In this document: one piece after another, positions 47,901 to 56,326 of the stretch | Layout of the letters: every line of letters starts with the position of its first letter | Numbering within the stretch: position 1 is the stretch's first letter | Source of the DNA: Nereocystis luetkeana | Lineage: Eukaryota; Sar; Phaeophyceae; Laminariales; Laminariaceae | NCBI GenBank assembly: GCA_031213475.1 | Contig: JARUPZ010000035.1 | Span: 1,534,032 to 1,598,031 of the forward strand | Length of the DNA: 64,000 nucleotides | Reading direction: 5' to 3' | Made by a program: the position numbers and the translations under genes | Notes under the pieces: generated by a model | Database searches by the model: none | What the model saw: the letters and a program-made list of their open reading frames with translations, nothing else | Told to the model about the DNA's origin: nothing

Positions 47901-49996
47901 TAAATAGGACCTACGGTACACACAAAAACCTATATATTTCGCTATTTTTAATCACATAATCTGGTCCTATTTACTTTGGTTCCCCGTAGTATTATGGGGG
48001 ACCATAGTTAACTAGGACCTACGGCACACACAAAAACCTATATATTTCGCTATTTTTAATGACAATATTTGGTCCTATTTGCTATGGTGCCCCGTAATAT
48101 TAGTGCGATCTCAGGACACTGACCAAACAAAACGGTGTTTCCCCCCCTGCGCCTTCCCCGGCTCTCTTCCGCGCGCCTCTCTCTGCTCCTGCGAAATGAA
48201 AAGGGCGGCGCTGTCTGGTTCGGCGGGAAAGAGCAGGAGCGATTTCAGGGGACTATTGAGAATATCGGGCGACGCTCACCGGGACCAGTATGTGAGTTTT
48301 TTTTTTTTTTTTCAAGTGCGCGGTCGAACGACGCCGCGCCATTGATGACCGCTGTGTGGGAGTTTTTTACGCGCTGCAGGACAGGGATGCTGATTATTTT
48401 TAGTGGAACTGCGTTTCTACAAATAAGAAAGTTATTTTATAGTAGGTGTCCTGTGCTGCTGTTGATAGTATTGTCGCGACAGTGCTCACGTGCGTCAAGC
48501 ATGTCTAAATTCGCGAATGGAGGCAGGAATTGGGGATACTGCTGTATGGCGATATAATCGCTTACCTTGAGGTCGGTGCAGACAAAATAAGCACCACGAA
48601 ATCACTCGTCGCGCAAAAGGCTCGTAGTTTCTTTCACTCGAAAGGCAACACCTTTTTTTTTATTACGGAAAGCGCCGCATGCTTTCATGCACGCACTCAC
48701 AACACGAGGCACTATCGTAAATGTTAGCCCTTACCCTGGCATAGTTTCCTTCTGTGCATGAAGAAACCACCGCAGTACCAGTACCTCTACAAAAATCAGG
48801 GGCTGAATTTCTCCGACCTTGCCCTGCAGTGTCCCCCACCCCAGAGCGCCGCGTGGGCGCTTTGAGAGGCTTCGGGAGATGACCAGGTCGCCTGGCTGCG
48901 TCTTGCCAACCCTGTCTTGTTCCGTATCGTTCAATTATTCCCCTATTCAATACCAAGTGATGTCGACTCGATGGGAAAGGCAATGCTGCCTGTAACGTGT
49001 GGGCAGTTAGTGGGGGTTCATTCAGGCTAGGCGGGAAAAAGCGGCGGGTATGCGAGCGGACACTTTCGCTGACTCTATAGCGGTGCGGTACGACATACAT
49101 GCCTGCTGACGCCTCTCCTCTCTGAAGTGTTTCACGCTCAATTGTGCGAATCAACTTGGGGTTGTTTTCGACTCCGACACCCGAGCGTCGATTGCTCCGT
49201 GGTGCTGACAACTATCTCCCCACACGACTACGGTCATTCATGATAACGAGTACTGTACAGGAAGGGGTAATATTAGTACATACCTGGTACCAGGGTAGTT
49301 TCTATGTAATATATGGAAATAACGTAGTGAGCGCCCACCTGTTGGAGGTTACTCTGTTAGGAGTATAAACGGTGCTCCGTCTCGAAAGGGAAGCGTGGTC
49401 AGTGGTCAAATGACTAAGGTAAGCAACAAATGAGCACATTACCCCCCCCCCCGGCCTAGCCACACCGGAAAATAAATCAGTCCATAGACGCTGTCATCCA
49501 CATGCAAGAAGATCCGCCTCAAAAGCAGTTCGTAGTGGGATGCATCTCACCCGTCATGCGGGTCGCCCAGCACCTCACGGCGCTTCGCGCTTGGTGCAAG
49601 CAATATCTGCCTGGTCGGTAAAAAAACCCGACGTGCTCCGTCCCGGTATTGTAGAGATGCGAGGGTCTATGGTCATACGACTACGGCCATGGATGGTAAC
49701 GAGTACACCCCCCTCCCACGTGCGGTGGTCTCCCCTCCTCCCTCCCGTGCTGCTGTTTTGGGGTAAGGGGTAGGGTTGGGTTAGATATGTTGGTATCGTG
49801 CACAAGCAATGTCTCTCGCCCGTTATATCGAAGAAGTGGTGAGTTACGTACCCTGACCCTCGTCCCGTGCGTGTCCGTCATTTTCTCACCTGCAGACGAT
49901 GTTGCGAAATATGGAGGCCCTACGGGGCCTAGGTTCTCGTTCGGAGCCTCCCGGAGGGACCGATGGGGGAACGCGAGGATGCCAACGATTGTGTGA
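41086..49996 (+). CDS. PG-rich-repeat (STPGR-type) flagellar protein, 291 aa, five exons
   Basis: Exons: 41086-41455, 45062-45127, 46303-46553, 48204-48291 and 49896-49996 (TGA 49994-49996). The phases are 1, 1, 0 and 1 and join exactly, with codons split over junctions restoring Ala, Val and Tyr. The protein repeats two motif types seen in sperm-tail PG-rich-repeat proteins of axonemes: FSFG/ITFG/VWFG/FSFG segments followed by R-rich stretches (PPFSFGTSTRADW, VITFGTAARES, PRFSFGASRRDRW), and PG turns (AGPGNYKT, SPGVLYNV, SPGPVYDV) plus TAIYSPKL. The SPGPVY turn is only made when exons 4 and 5 join, which supports the model. The N-terminus is basic, with Gly-rich stretches. An in-frame ATG at 40996 is an alternative start. 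A role in cilia is inferred from the family; no enzyme motif is visible. Confidence 0.85.
43745..43937 (+). mobile_element. tRNA-derived SINE, 5'-truncated copy S4 with 15-bp target duplication
   Basis: Flanked by exact direct repeats AACCTATACCAGGTA at 43730-43744 and 43938-43952, in intron 1 of the STPGR-type gene. The tRNA-like head is missing and the tail is AAACAAAAACAAACTAC. Confidence 0.93.
44271..44386. repeat. TA-flanked MITE, family 1 copy 10
   Basis: A diverged copy preceded by CTATTAATATTACGG, so a TATTAATA palindrome overlaps its left TA. It is in intron 1 of the STPGR-type gene. Confidence 0.85.
44858..45000 (+). repeat. (AAC)n microsatellite after a RepA terminus
   Basis: CCCAATGTGAGAACAACA matches the 3' end of RepA (AATGTGAGAACAAC) and runs into about 120 bp of AAC repeats, so it may be the remnant of a short RepA copy. 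Confidence 0.8.
45286..45425 (-). repeat. Possible tRNA-derived repeat
   Basis: The minus strand carries an AGCTCAGTGGTTACGG box A-like stretch and GTTTAAGCCC resembling box B at plausible spacing. There is only one copy in the window and no tRNA fold, so this is weak. Confidence 0.3.
47882..47991. repeat. TA-flanked MITE, family 1 copy 11
   Basis: First of two adjacent copies in intron 3 of the STPGR-type gene, of mixed subtype (GTTAAATAGGACC left, GGTCCTATTTAC right). Confidence 0.9.
47990..48100. repeat. TA-flanked MITE, family 1 copy 12
   Basis: Abuts copy 11, the two sharing one TA (CCCCGTAGTATTATGGGGG). One element inserted at the terminal TA of the other. The pair ends about 100 bp before the exon 4 acceptor of the STPGR-type gene. 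Confidence 0.9.
49325..49452 (+). repeat. Second poly-C repeat (R1'), copy 3
   Basis: GAGCGCCCACCTGTTGGAGG to AATGAGCACATTACCCCC, with a mutated junction to the C run. Confidence 0.8.
49455..49715 (+). repeat. Poly-C-terminated repeat (R1), 3' half
   Basis: Begins at CCACACCGGAAAATAAATCA and ends GAGTACACCCCCC. It directly follows the R1' copy at 49325, in intron 4 of the STPGR-type gene. Confidence 0.86.
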
Positions 49997-50375
49997 CAAT
50001 TCGTATGATACGAAGATTTAGCATTTAGCATTCAGTACTCCTGTAGTACTGCTGTAGTATTACAGCGTAGTTTTGTTGTGTTCACGATCCGGCAGTCGTG
50101 TGCAGCATGAGCTCCGGTCTAGATTGATCACTAGTAAGCATCCCCAGAAAGTAGCATTGTGAAAGTAGAGTGGGTGGCGATATTTATAGTGGTAGTCTCT
50201 CGGCTCCTCCACCTGTACATTTGTGTAAATCGCTGAACCATTTAGAGAAAGCTCTAATATAGTCTATCCTTCATCGTGTTTGTGTGCTTCGGTGAGCAGG
50301 GGAAGGGGCGGGCATGCTACACTTAAGGGTCGTCGATCTGTATTTGAATTCACCCCTCCCCCGTTCCCAATGTAA

Positions 50376-50505
50376 TGAGCGCCCAACTGGTGGAGGTGTC
50401 TCTGTTAGGAGTAGGAACGACGCTCCGTCTCGAGAGGGATGCATGGTCAATGGTCAAATGACTAGGGCAAGCAACAAAGAAGTACGCCCCCCCCCTCCTC
50501 CCCCC
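50376..50505 (+). repeat. Second poly-C repeat (R1'), copy 4
   Basis: The best-kept copy: GAGCGCCCAACTGGTGGAGG to AAGAAGTACGCCCCCCCC. Confidence 0.84.
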
Positions 50506-50527
50506 CCGTTCCCCTTAGTCGCGTTAG

Positions 50528-50935
50528 ATTATCTGTGCGAGGTGCAGAACATTTACTCCGCACAAGGGGAATGATCGTATCACGTGGTGTTTGTGGTAAG
50601 GCACTCAAGAGGCAGTTACATAGTATTCCCATTGCTGTCTCTGGAAGCGGCTACGCCGGAAAGCCAACTAACTCATTGAAGCAGTCATTCATACGCAAGT
50701 CTGCCTCACAAGCGGTTCTGAGAAGGATGCAGCTCACCCTTCATGCGACTCGCCGGACACCTCACGGCGCTTCGCGCTTGGTGCAAGCAATGTCTGCCTG
50801 GTCGGTGAAAACCCGACATGCTCTGTCTTCGGCATTGTATAGGGATGCGAGGGTCTATGGTCATACGACTACGGCCATGCATGACATCGAGTACATCTCT
50901 CCTATCGAGTACGCCCCCCCCCCCCGTGCCCCTTC
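50528..50935 (+). repeat. Poly-C-terminated repeat (R1), nearly full
   Basis: Lacks only the first part and has an intact CTCATTGAAGCAGTC segment that shows the empty site for the SINE at 4416. It follows R1' copy 4, repeating the R1'-R1 order at 49325-49715. Confidence 0.88.
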
Positions 50936-51489
50936 TCAGCTGAAAACCCAGTCCCCTTTTAAGAATGGAAACCGAACACGTACAGTACCGGTACCTGGTG
51001 CCAGGTACCTGGTAGTTACAACCCACGGAGGCGTTTTGATACACCGTATTACTGTAGTTTTGATGGGATGGGGAGCACTGAAAGCGGCGAACTACACGCC
51101 CGTGAGAGAGAGTTTCTAATTCAAATCGGGGGGGGGGGGGGGGGGGGTCTTTTTCTTCACGATTTTGGGAGTAGAGTCGATGGTCGTGAGGCGGGCGAAC
51201 TGCTGGCAGTCCTTCAGTTGAATGTGGATGGTCGGTGTTGTACTGGCTTGCTGTTTATACATATGCACGAAGTACGTATGCTAACAATATATCCTGCATG
51301 TGGCTACGTGTAAGCCCTAATAATTGACCGACTCTTCACTTCTGAGTTCAGAACGATGCAGTTCAAGGCCAGATATTAATAGTACAGACCCCTCATGTGA
51401 CGGGTGGGGGGTGGCGGGTGGGTGTCAAAAGTAGGAGTGGGGGCGGGAGGGGTCCTATCGGTCGGGGGGTTGTTTGATAGTAGTATGCC

Positions 51490-51745
51490 TGGGTATAGGT
51501 TGATTACCGGACAACAAAGGGGCCGTATGGGGCTGGCCCGACTACTGTAATGCAGGTCGAGCTGTAGGTGCGTGCAGTTACTGACAGTCTAGAGTTTGTT
51601 GTCCTATCTTGATGGTTCCCACTGATGATCCCGTCTCTCAGAGAGTTCCGAGAGCAGGGGGATTTTATGTAAATTATTTTTGTTTGGCGCGTTTCATCAA
51701 GAACGCGCCTCCTCGGCGAATGGACGGGGAACGGGATCATGAGTA
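51490..51745 (+). repeat. Dispersed repeat R2, copy 1
   Basis: Matches 54430-54695 in the same orientation: TTTGGCGCGTTTCATCA, CCCGACTA, and AGAGCAGGGGG blocks in order. Its nature is unknown; no coding frame or terminal repeats seen. Confidence 0.75.
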
Positions 51746-51901
51746 CGATGAGACAAGCCCACTTTGAAGGGCTATATGTGCAGGTGCATAGTAATCAGGA
51801 GGGGGTGCAAAACCTATCCAGGAGATTATGATAAATAGATCGAAGATACGGCGCTTAACAACCCACTCCCACACCTCTATAACTCGCAAGGCGAAAGCCG
51901 G

Positions 51902-51998
51902 TTAACCCCTTTAGAACTGCAGTCCCGTTTTGGGGGCAAACTACTTGAAATTTGAGAGGTTTGTCCCCAAAACGGGACTGCGGTTCTAAAAGGGTTAA
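51902..51998. repeat. piggyBac-like foldback MITE, family 2 (best copy)
   Basis: 97 bp beginning TTAACCCCTTTAGAACTGCA and ending GGTTCTAAAAGGGTTAA, with about 40-bp arms (GTCCCGTTTTGGGGGCAAAC; GTTTGTCCCCAAAACGGGAC). TTAA target duplication and CCC..GGG ends are the piggyBac hallmark. Confidence 0.9.
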
Positions 51999-52247
51999 AC
52001 CGACAAAAACTCTGCATCCTACGCTGCAGGAAGCAGGTTTGTCCCGAAAGAGAGACTCGAGGGATCGAACGATACGCGGCATGTAACGTGGCAAAAAAAA
52101 GGTCTTGAAGAAAAGGAACAAAGAGAACTGAACGAACGGCACGACTTCGAGTGACACCGCAATAAGTGCCAGATACGAAGCACGTATATATGAACTCCGG
52201 CCTACCACAGGGGGGGAGAAAGAAGACAAAAAGGAAAGCACACCGAT

Positions 52248-52592
52248 ATTTTTTATTTTATTTTTTCCATCCCATTCATTATCTTCGCACATCTTCTTCT
52301 CTCTCTCCTTCCAACTCGTAACTCAGATCCGGGGTCACATAGCAGGCTCTTCTCCCCCCTTCCCGCTACGGTACGTGCCTTCATTTTTTTATCGCGAGAA
52401 GATTTCAGCCTTTTCTTCCCTCATCGACTCGCATCGAATTGTGCCTACCCACGCTGCAAGGCGCTCTCAACAATTGAATCCCTTTTTTTTTATTTTTGCA
52501 AATAAAGTCAAAGTCCGGCCCTCCTAGGGCTCAAACCCAGGACTCAAACAAGTAGAATTCGAGGTTAACCACTTGAACCACCGGGGCGACCG
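52248..52592 (-). mobile_element. tRNA-derived SINE, full-length copy S5
   Basis: A complete minus-strand copy from the GGTCGCCCCGGTGG head to the A-rich tail, about 345 bp. It differs from S1 by scattered substitutions and a few indels, including a short deletion in the head. Confidence 0.9.
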
Positions 52593-53622
52593 TATACGCA
52601 AGTCAGGAGCCAGGTGCTAAAGGAGGAACAGAGGCGTAACACGAGAACGGGCACGGTAGTAGTCCAGACCCAAGGACGATACGCAACGGGCGATCCTAAA
52701 ATCGGTGGTCTGTGGTGGAACGTTGCAAAGCGGTAGAGAACGAAACACATCGGCGACGAGAACCACCGACCCGAGTGGGAAAGAGAAGGAAGGGCGCTCG
52801 ATAGTCGAGGTAGCCAAACGGTCTCGGGAACTACTTGCACACCACACCCAGTCGAGGGTGGCGCGGAGGAACCCGAAACTAAAATCCGAAAAAATCAGAA
52901 GAAAGGGGGGGGTTCGTGCCGAGGTACAACAAGTAGAAGGAACGAAGAAAACACACCCAATACGCACGTGAAGATCAACCATACGGCCCTATTTCACAAG
53001 AGGAGAAGCCGGGGGCGTGCGATGTCACGTATCATGCTGAAGGACGAGAATATAAGGCAGAAAAAAAAAGAAAGGGGAAGGAGAAGACGGTACTCCCGAA
53101 ACGGGAAAATATGGCATGGTTTGCCTGCCACTCCTTAGCGAGAAGGCGAGGGAGGGGGGCGCGGGGGGGCGGTAGAAAAGCCGAAAAAAATATCCATGAA
53201 AAAACGTCGGCCAGCAGGAAAACCGACGTCCAATTCTCAAGTTGATGACTATAGCCCTTAATGACTGAAGGCAGTCTAGAGGGTAAACTAAACCGAGAGA
53301 AAAGTGCTGGCCCGAACGAAAGAGGTCACAGAGGTGACGTGTAGCACGCAGAAAAATAAAGTGAGAAAAACACAGGCGGGCAACCGAGGAGAAACACGCG
53401 GTAGCCGAAGAAAATGACGGGAGGAAGCGTTCGCGGGGGTGCATAATCCCACAACTCCAACGCTCCAACTATCAACAGACAGCCGGCCAAACGCTGATGA
53501 GATAAATGACCAATGCAGGGGAGGGGGGGGTTCGGGAATGACGACAAAATAAAACATAAAAAAACGCGATAGATACGCAATGAAATGAAAAACAAAGCGA
53601 AATAAACGGCAATTAATTAACG

Positions 53623-53716
53623 CTTTTAGGACGACAGTATAGTCCCGTTTTGGGGGCAAACCTCTGGGAGCTAGTGTGGTTTGCCCCCCAAACGGGACTG
53701 TAGTCCTAAAGGGGTA
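53623..53716. repeat. piggyBac-like foldback MITE, family 2
   Basis: Left end TTAACGCTTTTAGGAC, right end GTCCTAAAGGGG, and arms GTCCCGTTTTGGGGGCAAACC/GGTTTGCCCCCCAAACGGGAC. Confidence 0.88.
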
Positions 53717-53754
53717 CACGCGGCACCGGAACCAAGTGTGGGGGCAAGAAATGT

Positions 53755-54025
53755 GTGGTATAACTACTTAGTCCGGATGCGACGAACGTTTCAGGTCTCC
53801 AGCATTATAAAAAATGCGAGAGATGGCATATAAAGAAATCGTCGAGGCGGAATAATACCGAAAAATAAGTCAAGTTCTAGAAAAGAGCAAGTAACAGCGC
53901 GACACCCGAGCCAAATACAGGGGCGAGCGTTGTGGCGGTATAACTAGTCCGGTCTGACTAAACGTTTCAGGTCTCGGGCAAAAAGATGCGGGAGAAAACA
54001 TGAAGAAATCATCGAGGCGGAACGC
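53755..54025 (+). repeat. Two-unit ~180-bp tandem repeat
   Basis: TATAACTA..GTCCGG, AACGTTTCAGGTCTC, AAGAAATC.TCGAGGCGGAA recur at about 180-bp spacing (units near 53758 and 53938). Confidence 0.8.
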
Positions 54026-54429
54026 CGTAAAGGAAGCAGAGAGGGCTGAAAGAAAGCAGAGGCGTATACCAGCCTATATTCAGAGGTGTATATACGAAAA
54101 TGCGACCATGTACTTAGCTATTTTAGTTTGGGAGAAAGAGAAACAAAAAAAAGAAAAACGTGAGGACCCAGTATTGACTACCATCAGGTATTAATTAATA
54201 CTACTCTGTAGTTACGAACAAACAAAACCAGTTTGTCACTGCGGGGTCGGCAAGTTCGACTCTGCGAGACTCATCGACGTTGCGTAAAACTCCATGCTGA
54301 AGAGCTCTACCTTGGAGCGAGTTTGGAGGCACCAGGAGTTGCGCCCCGCCCCGATGGCTGTAGTGTGGCGGGAAGGAGAGAGCTTAAGCTTGACTGGGCC
54401 GGGACCGTCCTGCCGACGACGCCATATTT

Positions 54430-54695
54430 GATGGTAGGTCTGGTGTATAGGCAGATTATACCGGATAACAAAAGGGGCAGTATGGGGCAGGCCCGACTAT
54501 ACTGTGATGCAAGTCGAGCTAGGCATGTGCAGTTACTCGTAGAGATTGATTGCTGTATTATCTTGATGATTCCCACTTATTTCCTGGCTCTCAGAGTGTT
54601 CTGAGAGCAGGGGGGGGTTATACAAATTATTTTGTTTGGCGCGTTTCATCAGGAACAACACGCCTCCTCGACAATAGAGGGGTAACGGGAGCATG
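54430..54695 (+). repeat. Dispersed repeat R2, copy 2
   Basis: Partner of 51490-51745, followed by a 26-bp tandem repeat of CACAACGGGATCATGAATACC type (54690-54765). Confidence 0.75.
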
Positions 54696-54774
54696 GATAC
54701 CGTGACACAACGGGATCATGAATACCATGACACAACGGGATCATGAATACCATGGCAAAATAGTGTTGTCGGTT

Positions 54775-54885
54775 GGGACCCGCACAATCTGGATGATCTT
54801 GGACATGTTTCCTGGAACCCAGTTGGATCTGCACAATGCAGATCCTACACAAAATGCCTTGACAACGGCAGGTTAGGATCTCCTG
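54775..54885 (+). repeat. Dispersed repeat R3, copy 2
   Basis: Same block order as 21185-21325, about 33 kb away. Confidence 0.65.
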
Positions 54886-54916
54886 ATGATGTCTAGATCA
54901 TGATCTATCCGAGTTT

Positions 54917-54948
<32 letters not shown>

Positions 54949-55258
54949 CTCACATTAACTCTCTGACGAAGGAGTCCGTGGTCACACAAAGGTGCTGGAG
55001 AGTCCTAGGAAGATCCGAAAAACAAAAAAAAACGAAAATTCGGCTGCCTCACAATACACGAACGAGACGAAGAGAGCGCACACGAGCTAAAACCAATGTG
55101 CAAACTGAACTAACATGGCCGCGGGTATATCCTTCTCAACTATAACATAGAGTACCCCCGTTCCCACCACTAACCAACTCGTCGCTGCTGACTACAGCGG
55201 ATGCTGCCTGAAGTGCTGCCTGCACCGTACGAAACGCACGGTAGTCGTGAAAACGTTC
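54917..55258 (-). repeat. RepA dispersed repeat with (AAC)n end, second full copy
   Basis: Inverse of 35436-35745, with (GTT)n at 54917-54946 as the tail on this strand. The two copies are the same length and nearly colinear. Confidence 0.87.
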
Positions 55259-55276
55259 GGTTCGATTCGGATTTGT

Positions 55277-55325
55277 ATTATTATTATGCTTGCCATCCGA
55301 CAATGTGTAGTGTTGTTCTAATAAA
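55277..55325 (-). repeat. LINE 3' end trace
   Basis: TATTATTATTATGCTTGCCATCCGACAATGTG resembles the LINE terminus next to a short TTA tract, then diverges. Confidence 0.55.
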
Positions 55326-55486
55326 CGACTATAATAACAGAAAGTGAAAATTGTGTTGTATACAGGCAGTGCTGCACTCCTACTGCGTACCTGGTATATA
55401 TCTAATGTATTCGTATACGAAAAGTTCTCGAAACGGGTAAATTGCAAAACACGTACCAGGTACCTGGTACGTACGTAAATAAGAAT

Positions 55487-55917
55487 GTATCTGGGTGCAA
55501 CAGGACAACGCGCCTTCCCACAACATCATCGACGACCCTGACATCGTGGCGGCTGGTACGGAGGGTGGGTGGAACATCAGGCTCCGCAACCAGCCGGCCA
55601 ACAGCCCCGACACCAACATCCTGGACTTGGGGTTTTTCAACTCCATCCAGTCCCTCCAAGACCGGACAACGCTGAACACGGTGGATGAGCTCGTGGAGGA
55701 GGTGAAGCGGGTGTTCGCCGCGCAGGATGCCGAAACCCTTGACAGGGTGTGGACGACCTACCAGTCCGTCCTCGAGCAAATCATGCTCGCGAGAGGTGAC
55801 AACACCTTTAAGACGCCCCACCTCAAGAAGCAGACGAACGCCCGTCGTCGTACGTCGATCGCGCGAGCCTTACCTGTTAGCCAGGAGGCGTGGGATGCCG
55901 CTCACCGGGAGAGCTAA
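55487..55917 (+). pseudogene. Mariner transposase fragment (C-terminal third)
   Basis: Covers the second catalytic Asp (QQDNAPSH) to the natural C-terminus (WDAAHRES, stop 55917). About 390 bp are almost identical to the inverse of 56395-56786; I saw one difference. The 5' two thirds, including the DNA-binding domain and first catalytic Asp, are missing. It preserves the authentic C-terminus that the larger copy has lost. Confidence 0.9.
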
Positions 55918-56326
55918 GGGAGGGGGGGTGGGGGGGGGGGGTGGGGGGGGGGGCGCGTTTCGGACTCTTTTCTGGTTTGGTGCCAAGTGGTTTTTACCAC
56001 TGTGTGGTGTTGTGTTCGGTGGGTATACGAGTGCTGTAGATGGTTTCCCTGCTGCTGTACGGGTGTTGGTGTCGCGACGCGCGCCTTCATTGCGTTCGCG
56101 GGGAGTGTGGTGGGACGTGTCGCCGGTGACGCGCGAAGTTAATAAAAAAAAAAAAAAAAAAAAAACGCCTCATGGCCAAATTTTATGGGAAAAGTGAAAA
56201 AAGCGGGGATGGTATCCAGGCATCCCCTGGCCACCCTAGCGATTTTTATGAACTCCCCCCGCCTCAAAATGCATACTGAAACGTTTTCATGCTTGTAATT
56301 GTGCTCTACACACTAATTTCGACTGT

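Larger units (their letters stand above)
49997..54930. other. Intergenic stretch downstream of the STPGR-type gene
   Basis: Apart from the repeats listed separately (R1, R1', SINE S5, family 2 MITEs, R2, R3) no gene is recognisable. A G run lies at 51129-51147. Confidence 0.55.
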
